Assembly (NCBI RefSeq): GCF_914767665.1
Contig: NC_059507.1
Location: forward strand, 7,254,001-7,318,000
DNA: 64,000 nt
Source of the DNA: Harmonia axyridis
Lineage: Eukaryota > Arthropoda > Insecta > Coleoptera > Coccinellidae
Direction: 5' to 3'
This document shows, piece after piece, positions 47,663-57,458 of the stretch. The position numbers were made by a program, and so were the translations under genes. Numbering within the stretch: position 1 is the stretch's first letter; every line of letters begins with the position of its first letter. Under the pieces are notes generated by a model. That model had not been told where the DNA came from, did not search any database, and saw nothing but the letters and a program-made list of their open reading frames with translations.

Positions 47663-48126
47663 GTTCGCAGTATGTCCCAAGACTCGACGGATGGTGATAT
47701 CGAAATCAAACTTGTGGAAGACGAAGATAAAGATGACGTCATAGACTTGGCAAGACGATTTTTCAACCGTGATGAACCTCTCAACGAATACATTGGCCTA
47801 ACTGGGACAGATGGCAAGTGTCCAGATCTGGAAGCTTATATCTTGTCCACACTGGAAGAAGGAACTTCTGTCAAGGCTGTGTCTAATGGTAAACTGGTAG
47901 CTTTCTCGATGAACGGTGTTGTTTCTAGACATGAGCCAAACGAGAAATCTTGCGTCGACAGTGAAAAGTTCCAATTGATATTGGATTTTCTTCTCTATAA
48001 TACTGTCCAATGTGATATTTTTGGAAAATATCCTGATATTGAGAAAGCGATGACTGTGAAGATCATCTCCGTTGATCCCTGCATGAGAGGTAGAGGAGTG
48101 GCAACAAGACTGGTCGATGAAACTAG
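47663..48126 (+). CDS. Arylalkylamine N-acetyltransferase, N-terminal exon
   Basis: The exon begins after 'ttgttgtttcag' (acceptor at 47661-47662); its own ATG is at 47672. It codes 151 residues plus two bases and ends at a donor AG|GTAAGA. These enzymes transfer acetyl from acetyl-CoA to dopamine, serotonin and other arylalkylamines, acting in cuticle tanning, amine inactivation and melatonin synthesis. Visible: FFNRDEPLNEY at 30-40, where Glu35 corresponds to the catalytic Glu of the fly enzyme; AFSMNG at 77-82; and the CoA-binding motif A, 'VKIISVDPCMRGRGVATRLV' (129-148) with R-G-R-G-V-A. The alternative start at 40876 would add 26 residues. Confidence 0.92.
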
Positions 48127-48639
48127 GTAAGAAATTATACATCTGAAAAGTACTTTGGAGTCTACCGAAGTTAGAGCAAGTACCTAGCTCTAGGAGTAGT
48201 CTTTGACTCCCGGAAAACATAGAAAAAAACTTAAATTCGATGTTTGGATAACTAAATAATAAATAAATTTTACATTTCATGAATTATAATTAATTTTTCG
48301 TTGGGATTGTTGAGAAATCCATAAACCAATACAATTTTCAATTACGAATAATTCATTACAATTCTCGAAATGCCAAATTCAGTTTAGGAAACATCGAATT
48401 TTAGTTTATTTCTGTGTAAGAAATTGCGGTTTTTCCTCATTTAAAATTCTTCCTCGACAACTCCTAGAGTATTCATTTTGAGTATAGGGTTTGCTTGAGT
48501 AACCCATACTATTTTTGTACGTAGAATCGACTGAAATAATAAAAATTTGAAAATATTGAGTTTTGATGAATTTGAGTTGTCCAGGTTCATGATCTCCTTA
48601 TAAACACCTTGTACATTTTCGGTCCAAACCGCAAACAGT

Positions 48640-49015
48640 CTTATAATACTACGTATTTGCAGAAGCGAAAAAGAAAAAAATTAAAGAAAAAAGCTTTTTC
48701 TGCCGAAATATTCAAAGAAATGTAGGTCCTCCATCTCCACCATTTTTTTCATAAGCATTCCATTAACTCATGAACCGTTGAGTTTTTACCCAAGGTACCT
48801 ATGCCATATTGCCAAAATTGTCAACAAAAAAGTTATCTAACAATATACTGGGTGTGCCATTTGAAATAAGGAAGTAGTAGCCTCTTTCCGGTATAACCGG
48901 AAGTTGTAGAGATCTGAAAATATTTAGGGAGAAAGATCATTGTCTCATACCCTGATATGCAAATTTTCAGCTCAAAATTATGATTAGTTTTTCATGAAAG
49001 TCTAATAGGCCACTA
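48640..49015 (-). repeat. Dispersed repeat family R1, copy 2
   Basis: Reverse complement of 2271-2640: 'aactcatgaaccgttgagtt', 'ggtgtgccatttgaaataag' and 'ggtataaccggaagttgtag' occur in inverse order. Confidence 0.65.
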
Positions 49016-49347
49016 TTCTCAATGAGAATGACAACAAACTTGCAAAATATCAAATAAGATAATCAACATCTTTGATATCAGATATATTTCCAGTTCCACC
49101 TTACCAGAATAGGAATATAAACAGAGTACGTCTGGAATAATGATCCTCCCTATTTGGGGTCAAGGACCTGTTGCTTTTCTCCAAGGTCAAACCTCCTTTA
49201 TTTACGCACCCTTCTCGATAACGTGCTTCTCGTAGACGACGAAAATGGAATTTTCGAACGTTCGAGTTTGCTAACGACCTTCCTCTCGAACCGGATATAC
49301 CAAAACAATTTTCATAATGCGCCCGTGTACACCACAGAAATATATAC

Positions 49348-49530
49348 ATGGTGGTTCAACGAAAACTTAACACCTCGATTTTTCGACTTTAAAATGAAAA
49401 TGTGGAAAATCGCTCGGACCCGTCAACTTCTGATTCGAGGGGGAGCAACTTTTCCGTTTTTTCTATCCCCGTAATTTCAACCCCCTAACGGGGGTGAGCA
49501 CAACCCCTAGATTTTGAAGGATGAGGAATG
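49348..49530 (+). repeat. CAGGGTGGTCC-type repeat, longest copy
   Basis: Starts 'catggtggttcaacgaaaac' and runs through 'aaaatcgctcggacccgtca' and 'aaccccctaacgggggtgag', the last of which folds into a G/C hairpin. Shorter relatives lie at 20003 and 35119. Intronic. Confidence 0.55.
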
Positions 49531-49708
49531 TTGCGATAACAAATTTTGAAGATCTTATCTTATCTCATCTTATCTGAACCTTAAATTTCGCTTCAAAATA
49601 TCCATCGATAATGAAATAACAGCGAAAATAGTGAAAGAGACAATGTGGAATTTATCTCGAGAATATTATTCGTATCCGACACATTTCGAAGTTATTTAGT
49701 AGTAAGTA

Positions 49709-50556
49709 AAGGGTGTTTTTTTTCGAGGTATATAACTTTAAGTTGGCATTACTGTTCAAGATGGCAACCGATTTATCAGCTGTCAAGTGATTTATTCTCA
49801 GTTTGGTTTGGCAATTCATCATGAATAGACTCACGCCTGAAAAACGCTTGCAAAAAGTGCAATTTTATTTCGAAAATAATGGTTCTGAGATTGCCGTTGT
49901 TCCCGATTTTCATGAGCGAATTTTGTTTAGCGATGAAGCGCACTTCTGGTTGAATGGCTACGTCAACAAACAAACTGCCGCATCTGGAGTGAAGTTCTTC
50001 TTCAAAAACGATGATGGCCAGAACGTTACAGTCAATGGTGATCGGTATAGAGCCATGATTACTAACTTTTCCATTCCTGAATTGAACAACCATGAAGTCC
50101 AGGAGCTGTGGTTCCAACAACACGGCGCAACATGTCACACAGCTCGTGCCACAATCGATTTATTGAAAGACACGTTTGGTGACCGCCTAAATTCACGTTT
50201 TGGACCTGTGCATTGGCCTCCAAGATCTTGTGATTTAACACCGCTTGACTACTTTCTGTGGGGCTATGTAAAGTCATTGGTCTATGCGGAAAAGCCACAA
50301 ACCCTTGACCATTTGGAAGACAACATTCGCCTTGTTATTGCCGATATACGGCCACAAATGTTGGAAAAAGTCATCGAAAATTGGACGTCCAGATTGGACT
50401 ACATCCGAGCCAGACGTGGCGCTCATATGCCAGAAATCATATTTAAAATGTAATGCCACAAGATTATCCTGAGGATGAATAAAATTCATGTCAATCGAAT
50501 AATCCATCGTTGTTTTATTGCAATTTACAGTTCTATATCTCTAAAAAAACACCCTT
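49709..50556 (+). mobile_element. DD41D element D3, internally deleted, in the acetyltransferase intron
   Basis: Ends 'aagggtgttttttttcgagg' and 'tctaaaaaaacaccctt', flanked by TA at 49707-49708 and 50557-50558. It is 848 bp against ~1.3 kb for D2 and D4. Two internal segments are missing: the helix-turn-helix region between 'FENNGS' and 'EIAVV', and ~35 codons before 'FFFKNDDGQNV'. It is inserted in the sense orientation of the host gene. Confidence 0.92.
49821..50453 (+). CDS. Uninterrupted 210-residue remnant transposase in D3
   Basis: The ATG at 49821 (MNRLTPEKRLQKVQFYFENN) runs without a stop to 50453. It keeps 'LFSDEAHFWLNGYVNKQ', then 'QQHGATCHTARATIDLLKDT', 'CDLTPLDYFLWGYVKSLVYA' and the C-terminus HMPEIIFKM. 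The second catalytic Asp is His, so no strand transfer is expected. The DNA-binding helix-turn-helix domain is absent. A one-base loss after VNKQ changes the frame for a few codons (TAASGVK), and the following deletion restores it. It is either chance or a relic kept open. It is probably not a functional transposase. Confidence 0.6.
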   Translation: MNRLTPEKRLQKVQFYFENNGSEIAVVPDFHERILFSDEAHFWLNGYVNKQTAASGVKFFFKNDDGQNVTVNGDRYRAMITNFSIPELNNHEVQELWFQQHGATCHTARATIDLLKDTFGDRLNSRFGPVHWPPRSCDLTPLDYFLWGYVKSLVYAEKPQTLDHLEDNIRLVIADIRPQMLEKVIENWTSRLDYIRARRGAHMPEIIFKM

Positions 50557-50851
50557 TACTTCCACTCTTTTACCTGTTATTTTGTTATCGATCGAATTTT
50601 GAAGCGAAATTTAAGTATCAGATAGCACTCGAAAAGATCTTCAAAATGAGGGTAGTCATCACCAACGTACCATGGTTTTATATTGTTCAATCATCTTCTG
50701 GAAATAATGAAAATTTTGGAGAACGGAAATTTTCGGAAAGAGATAGAGGTATTGTTTCATTTGGAATCATCAAATCATAAGATAACAAATTTAACAATCC
50801 AATAGTAGGGCCTGAAAACTACTATTGATGATTCATGTTTTTTTTTTGCAG

Positions 50852-51053
50852 AAAGATCGCTATAGAGAAAGGATGCAAGCTAATGTACGTTGAATGCACC
50901 AGTTATTTTTCAGCGCAAATCATGAAGAGGCTAGGTTTCGAGAAAGTATATTCCCTGAAGTACAGCGACTATAAAATTGATGACAAGATAGTATTCGATC
51001 CTAAGAAACCCCATGAAGAGTACACTGTGTATGTACAAAAATTAGAAAATTAA
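50852..51053 (+). CDS. Arylalkylamine N-acetyltransferase, C-terminal exon
   Basis: It follows 'ttttttttgcag'. The first base completes the split Arg codon (AG|A), giving …LVDETR-KIAIEKGCKLMYVE. Sixty-six further residues end at TAA 51051-51053, and the short form totals 218 residues, usual for the family. 'CTSYFSAQIMKRLGF' is motif B. The position of the second conserved Ser of the fly enzyme is Ser, while the first is Thr. 'YSDYKIDDKIVFDPKKPHEE' matches the typical tail 'ADYxxxGxVVFxPxxPH'. No AATAAA follows closely; TATAAA at ~51136 may serve. The 3' end faces the cysteine-rich gene, with 780 bp between the two stop codons. Confidence 0.92.
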
Positions 51054-51832
51054 ATTTTCTGATACATTTCTCTACGCAATGAATTTACACATTTTGAAGA
51101 AATGAAATTTATTTCAATTTGCACATTGAAATATCATATAAAAAACAGGGTTGTGAAAATTTTTTAAAATTCAATGATTCGAATTCAGATATGTTGACAA
51201 GGTATATTTTTGAAGATAAATAACTAGAAATCAAACAAAAACTTATTTGTATTTATTGGAAAGTAACAAGGTTCAGTTCATTAACAATATAAATGTTCAG
51301 CTAAATATCTAAATATTACATATTTTATCGATTGAACGTGTTATATATTATATCAACGATGAATGTATACTTTTGTATATCTATTTTTGGTCTTTTTCTA
51401 TTTTCATAACTGATAACTTATATATTCTGTTCATGTTGAATTAGATATAAGTGCTCATTAATTTTATCTATTTATTGGTATATTTGCTCAATATAGGTGT
51501 GATAAAATATCCATAATTATCAATTTTATTTCTGCCATCCATATTCCTACAATCAATTCCCTTTTCCTACCATTTTAGGATATAATTAGTCGATTTACAA
51601 TAAGTGACAATTGTTGAGAAGAAGAACATGATTAATAGGTAGGTAATAACGAAATATTATTCTGTGATTTTATCTGATATCTTCTTGATACTCATTATAC
51701 TATTTATTGATTATTCAATTTTAGTTAAATTTTTCTTTTAAATCTATAATTTTATTACACTTCTGAATTTGTTAGTTACACAAAAACCAACACAGACTAT
51801 TTTACACATTATATGTCTATTCATGAATTAAA
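51054..51832. other. Convergent 3' untranslated and intergenic region
   Basis: Holds the 3' ends of both neighbouring genes. A minus-strand AATAAA (TTTATT at 51703-51708) lies 125 bases past the stop of the cysteine-rich gene and is its probable polyadenylation signal. No other feature. Confidence 0.55.
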
Positions 51833-54800
51833 TTATATCAATACTACGTACAAGTTCACAACCACAATGATAATCAAACGAGAGCTCAACTTTTGAATGT
51901 CGGAATTATTATGGGGGGTAACTTTTGCATGTTTTGCTCGCATCGTTTTATTTTCCTCAACGACTTCAAGGTGTTTTTGAAAGGGCGATTTAATTGGATC
52001 AGTCCAGCATATATCATTGTTACAATATTCACAAAGATGATCATTTTGACAGCGTGCTGGATCCATACAGCCTCTTTTTTGAGTGTAATTCTCCGCTGAA
52101 AGGAAAAACAGTGAAAAATTTTCACGTTTCATATTTATCTCGAAGAATATTCCAAAACCAAGGAATATTCAATGAATGGAGAAGAAAAAATAAGAAAACA
52201 CTGATATGTAAAAAAAATTGACATTGAGATACAAGGTGTTCCGCAACTACTACGGAAATAAGTAAAGGGTGTTTTTTTTAGAGCTATAGAACTTTAAATT
52301 GCAATTAAACAACGATGGATTATTCGATTGACATGAATTGTATTTACCCGCATGATAATCTTGTGGCATTACATTTTAAATATGATTTCTGGCATATGAC
52401 CGCCACGGCTAGCTCGGATGCAGTCCAATCTGGACGTCCAATTTTCGATGACTTTTTCCAACATTTGTGGCCGTATATCGGCAATAACGCGGCGAATGTT
52501 GTCTTCCAAATGGTCAAGGGTTTGTGGCTTATCCGCATAGACCAATGACTTTACATAGCCCAAAGAAAGTAGTCTAGCGGTGTTAAATCACAAGATCTTG
52601 GAGGCCAATTCACAGGTCCAAAACGTGAAATTAGGCGGTCACCAAACGTGTCTTTCAATAAATCGATTGTGGCACGAGCTGTGTGACATGTTGCGCCGTC
52701 TTGTTGGAACCACAGTTCCTGGACATCATGGTTGTTCAATTCAGGACTGAAAAAGTTAGTAATCATGGCTCTATACCGATCACCATTGACTGTAACGTTC
52801 TGGCCATCGTCGTTTTCGAAGAAGTACGGGCCAATGATTCCACCAGCCCATAAAGCGCACCAAACAGTTAGTTTTTCTGGATGCAACGGTGTTTCGACAT
52901 ACACTTGAGGATTAGCTTCACTCCAAATGCGGCAGTTTTGTTTGTTGACGTAGCCATTCAACCAGAAGTGCGCTTCATCGCTAAACAAAATTCGCTTATG
53001 AAAATCGGGAACAACGGCAATCTCATTTTGGGCTCATTCGACGAATCTACGCCTTACTTGATGATCGTTTGGCTTCAATTCTTGCACGAGTTGGATTTTT
53101 TAAGCACGCAAACCAAGATTCTTCCGCAAAATCTTCCATAAAGTGGATGGACACAGATCCAATTCCTGTGCTCGATGGCGGATAGACTCATTCGGGTCTT
53201 CCTCAATGCTACGCTTTACAGCAGCAATAGCTTCTTCTGTACGCACCGTACGGCGTCTTTGGGAATGCTAGTTATCAATAAGATTAAACGTGGTGCGAAA
53301 ACGTTCCATGGTTAATCGAATTAACTGCTCTGATGGACGATTTTGTCGACGATAAAATGGACGTAGTGCGCGATACGTATTCCGCACAGAACCATTATTT
53401 TCGAAATAAAATTGCACTATTTGCAAGCGATGTTCAGGCGTGAGTCTATTTATTATGAATTGCCAAACCAAACTGAGAATAAATCACTTGACAGCTGTTA
53501 AATCGGTCGCCATCTTGAACAGTAATGCCAACTTAAAGTTATATACCTCCAAAAAAAAACACCCGTTATTAAGTAGATAGTTATAACCTAATCTGAGGTT
53601 TCTGATGATGACAACTTTATGGTGGAAACGTGCATCAAGCGCTTATTAAAATTATGAAATGATATTGATTGTATTCGTAAATTATTACGTAAGTACCTAC
53701 CCTTAACCATCTGTCTAGAGCAAACCTCGCCGGTTGGACAAGACACGAATGGTTCCGTTTTTATTGGACAGTACTTATCTTCTACTTCATTGCACTCCAC
53801 ACAAAGGATTGGGAACTCTGAAGATTACAAGATATGTTCAATAAGAATTTAAGTACTTTATTAATCAAATGATATGGGCCAATCAGCTAATTCCCTCCAA
53901 TCGTTTTCCCGCAACTTTTACACAAAGCTTATACAAAGTGCATGAAATAAAATACTTCAATTAATTTAGGTCAATTACGCGCCGTTTTGTTCGATAAGTT
54001 GTTTCCATTTCGAAGGTAATATCGATTTTCACAAGCCTCTGTTGAAGCGAATTTTTCACCAGCAAAATTGTTCGCCATGGACAGAAACAAATGGTAATCA
54101 CTTGGGGCCAGGTCCGGACTATAAGGTGGATGGACAAGAACCTTCCAACCAAGCTCCCGGAGCTCCTGACGAGTCACTATCAATATGTGTGACCTAGCCT
54201 TGTCTTGATGGAACACAATTCCTCTCCTATTGGCCGAATCTGGCCGATCTGGGTGATTGCTTCCTTCAGACGGTCCAACAGTATAGTTCCGAGTCAACAG
54301 TTGTGCCGTAGGGAAGCAGCTCATAGCATATAATTCCCTGATAATCCCACCAAACACACAGCAAAACCTTCCTGGCCGTCAATTCTAGCTTGGTCACCAT
54401 TTTCGACGGCTCACCGCGTTTCGACCTCGACCGTTTTCACTTGACGTTGTCGTAAGTGATCCACTTTTCATCACCAGTCACCAACCGTTTCCAAAATTGG
54501 TCGAATTTGTTACGATTCAGCAGAGATTCGCAGATGGAAATTCGGTCCATGATGTTATTTTGCGTTAACTCGTGTGGTACCCTTATATCTTGTTTCTTAT
54601 TGAGACCAGCTTTATGCAAATGGTTCCAAATGATTTTATCTACATTTGACCTTCCAGTGTGTGGTTCATCTTTGACGTCGAAAATACCGGAATCGACGAA
54701 ACCAAATTGCGTGAATGGGCTGTTACAGTATCAGGACCAGTTCTTAACCCTTACAATATGATAGTTAAGGGTATTGTAAGATTTTCCAACAATATAGAAG

Positions 54801-56300
54801 ATATCCTCATGAAAACGATGAAAAATGGCGATAGTTCTGAAAAGCTGAGCTCTAGCAAATCGACCTCAAAAATAACTTAATCTGATTATCGTTTGTTAAG
54901 ATTGGCTTACGCAAAATGCAAAGATCCTCCTCACAAAAGATACATTCAGGAGATTTGAACGGAGTACCAGGAGATTTGGTCGAAGTATCAGGAGATTTGG
55001 TCGAAATATCAGGAGATTCGAGCGAAGTATCACGTTTTTGCTGAAGTTTCGTACAATAGTCCTCGTCCATACATCCCTTTTTCACGGTCACGCTGAGGAT
55101 TTGCTTGCTTAAATGATGGGGATATAGTTCTCCGATATCTGGAAAATTAAAATCAGATGACAGACTAATTATAATTTTAAAAATATTCTATGGTTGAATG
55201 ATTTACGAATAAGATCCTCGACAAAGTACAATGGCTAGCCTGTGTGAGAAAAACAAGAGCTATGGGAATGTACCCCACTAGAGAGAATCAAATTGTTACA
55301 GCGATTTCTGCCCAAGACACCCTGCCATTCCATCGTGGAGGGATGACTCTGCCGTAGTACGGTGAGTCTTGTGGTGCCGCGCTAGACTGTGCAGCGAAGC
55401 CAGTAGCGCCACCTCTCGGGCATGCATAGAATCACTACAGTATAATCGCTATTCGCAGGATTAGTTCACAAAACTTGCTTTCAATAATTAGGATGATAGT
55501 AATTTCGCGTTACCTTTTTTTTCTTCAATGAATCTTGCATATCCGCATTTCGTTTCGTTAATGCAAATTTGTGTCATATCCATTTCCTTGCATTCATCCT
55601 CCGTAGAATGCGTGGGGCAGTAAATACATTCCAAAGAGAAGGCTGGAACAAATTCTGTGATTTTATCTTAAATTTTCAGAAGAGAAAAAATCGAGAAAAG
55701 TATTAACTTGGCCTTAAGAGTTTCAGAAATAAGTTGAGGTGGGATCTCAAAAACGCTGGTCAGAGAGGTGAAGTTAAACTTTTGCAGATTACGAGAAAGT
55801 CACTTATGAACTATAAGCCGTTCTTAAGCTTTTGAGCTCTTGTTCATTCATTGTGTGTTTATTGAGCGCTTCCTGAAATTTGTCATAAATAATCGAGTAT
55901 TTCACATGAAAAGTACAAACTAAATTTCAACAAGTCGGATCTGTTACGAAAATCTTGGGTTATTTTCTGAATATTCTGCAAAATTTCATTTCTATCGTAA
56001 TTTCAAAAATAAACAAAATTTCGAACATCCATTTTCACGGAATTCATATCTAACCAAATTTTGCCTTTTGAATAATGTTTTCAGTTTTCAATTTATTTAC
56101 AACATCTACTAATAAAATTAAGAAATAATTAACTGAAAGAATATTCTGTATGGATAATTAATACCTATAAAAATTTTGAATTTTTCCCGAGAGTATTGAG
56201 AAAGTATAAGAATATTTACTGAAATCAGTAATGGTTTTAACTCACTGTGATCGATATCAAAGATAAAAAACGTCAAGACAAAATAATGAATTCGACTCAT
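51833..56300 (-). CDS. Secreted two-module ten-cysteine protein (DUF753/Ly6-like), five exons
   Basis: Exons: 56300-56246, 55642-55514, 55138-54911, 53817-53701 and 52095-51833. All have GT-AG borders and matching phases, giving 263 residues. Residues 1-18 (MSRIHYFVLTFFIFDIDH) are a signal peptide. Module 1 (24-135) and module 2 (143-206) each have ten Cys in the order CxxC…C…C…C…GC…C…CxxC…C. Each module is encoded by two exons with the same phase pattern, so the gene arose by module duplication. The C-terminus is hydrophobic (RLIIIVVVNLYVVLI), fitting a GPI-anchor signal or a membrane tail. NxT/S sites occur at Asn47, Asn179 and in 'NNS'. The ten-Cys pattern fits Ly6/three-finger or insect DUF753 proteins, whose roles are mostly unknown. 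Two introns contain transposons. Confidence 0.8.
52265..53566 (-). mobile_element. DD41D element D4, full-length, in intron 4 of the cysteine-rich gene
   Basis: Ends 'aagggtgttttttttagagc' and 'aaaaaaaaacacccgt', flanked by TA on both sides. The minus-strand transposase pieces are, in order: 'RLTPEHRLQIVQFYFENNGS' then 'NTYRALRPFYRRQNRPSEQL', a stop after NLIDN, then the frame from 52988 with 'FSDEAHFWLNGYVNKQNCRI', 'QQDGATCHTARATIDLLKDT' and 'SCDLTPLDYFLW'. A frameshift near 52558 precedes 'GYVKSLVYADKPQTLDHLED'. All three catalytic Asp are intact. A few point changes separate it from an open frame. Confidence 0.93.
53950..54725 (-). mobile_element. Mariner element C (cecropia-like), truncated, in intron 3 of the cysteine-rich gene
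   Basis: The minus strand reads, from ~54720: 'WFRRFR', 'FDVKDEPHTGRSNVDKIIWN', then 'HELTQNNIMDRISICESLLN', 'RLVTGDEKWITYDNVK' (first catalytic Asp), 'VFHQDKARSHILIVTRQELR' (second) and 'HPPYSPDLAPSDYHLFLSMA' (third). This is the classical mariner most like the cecropia/Hsmar1 group. Several frameshifts are present. The N-terminal part and both terminal repeats were not found. Confidence 0.85.
54953..55032 (-). repeat. In-frame 21-bp coding minisatellite in exon 3
   Basis: About four copies of a 21-base unit (plus strand 'aggagatttggtcgaagtatc', here split as 'aggagatttggtcga' + 'agtatc'). It encodes SPDISTK-SPDTSTK-SPGTPFK-SPE. It lies between the seventh and eighth cysteine of module 1, where module 2 has only five residues. 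Copy number is likely polymorphic, and frame is preserved whatever the number. Confidence 0.85.
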
Positions 56301-56603
56301 TCCTATAATATTCACAAGACCTACTTGTCACTAGGTATGTGTAATCTGTAATGTGCATTTCATTACATCGAATGAATAAAATTTGCAAAAGCTTGATGGT
56401 TGCATTGATATCGGTCGCCAAATTGCCCAAGTATGCGTTTTTTTTCCTTCCTCAGATATGTTTTGTGATACTTTATCGACTAAATTATAAATTAATTTCA
56501 ACGGTAAACAATTACCTAAACTGGAACGACAATTGTTTCAGAATTAATAACTCATAAGTACTGATTATCAATTACAGCCTTTGCTGTTCAAACCTTGAAT
56601 AGG
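55112..56603 (-). repeat. Source copy of the segmental duplication
   Basis: This block (5' end of the cysteine-rich gene: start of exon 3, intron 2, exon 2, intron 1, exon 1 and ~300 bp upstream) is repeated at 61475-62975 in the same orientation with ~97% identity by eye. Introns 1 and 2 hold no other recognised element. The G+C-rich segment at 55240-55440 ('accccactagagagaatcaa') is part of intron 2 and has no known role. Confidence 0.9.
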
Positions 56604-57458
56604 CTTTATTTCAAAAAATGCTGATTTTTGTTCAGATAACTCCTATTCTGAAACAAGTCTTATAAAAGTCTTTTTGCATTAAAAGTGTTTTTTAAAGTTT
56701 CAATGGGACAAAGTAGAATTTTATATTAAGTGAAATAAAATAAATGAAAAAATAAAATAAATAACTGTATTTAAGGCAATTGACCTAAGTCCTTCAGCTC
56801 AAAAGTGAAATAATTCAACTGCAAAAAATGTTCATGGGACACATCAGTAGGTATAGCCTTTTGGTCCCAGTTTTAATCTTATAAATATCATTAAATTTTC
56901 ACTCACCTAATTCTATTATGGGTGTAAAAATTGAAATGAAAATCAACCGTTGAATAGAAGAATCAAAAAAACCAATGTTTTTCATTTTCACTAGCCATAA
57001 TGCAATGTCAGTAATTCCGTCAAGTTGATTGCTATAGTTTGGTTGTCAAATCTTCGTTACATCTCGAATATTACCACAAAAATTTTTCGTTTTATGTTAC
57101 TGTGTACTTGTCTCAAGATCAGGTAAATATTTATTCTAGTTTTATTATAGAATTTTATGCGTTAAAATATTTATTGAAAATTATTCCGGTTTTCTTCAAG
57201 TAATGAACATAGAAATGTAGCAACGATAACTATTTCGAACTGTTTCTAAGGAATTGGTCTATTAAACGCAAAGGATTACATTTTGTAATATCTCAAGGTT
57301 CTTGCACACCAAAATCTTTAAAAATCGTGCAATTCGTTTCCGAGATAATTCAGATTTTCCATTCTTAAAACTCACTCTGTATACTATTGGCAAAGATACG
57401 TCTTGATATTGTTCATATCCAACAAGAGGAACAGAGATGAAATCCATCCAATTAGTTA
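56604..57458. other. AT-rich stretch upstream of the cysteine-rich gene
   Basis: No TATA box or supported upstream exon could be fixed. Ends at the hAT-1 target site. Confidence 0.35.

Larger units (their letters stand above)
48127..50851 (+). other. Intron of the N-acetyltransferase gene (2,725 bp)
   Basis: Bounded by GTAAGA and 'tttttttttgcag'. It contains repeat R1 (48640-49015), a CAGGGTGGTCC-type repeat (49348-49530) and DD41D element D3 (49709-50556). Remaining parts show no coding or structural signal. Confidence 0.85.

Noticed and set aside
47798..48280. 160-codon open frame (-) over the acetyltransferase exon
   Set aside because: Antisense shadow; it crosses the splice donor and has no homology that I recognise.
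54659..54880. 73-codon open frame (+) MWFIFDVENTGIDE…
   Set aside because: It overlaps, in antisense, the mariner C transposase ('FDVKDEPHTGRS' on the other strand).
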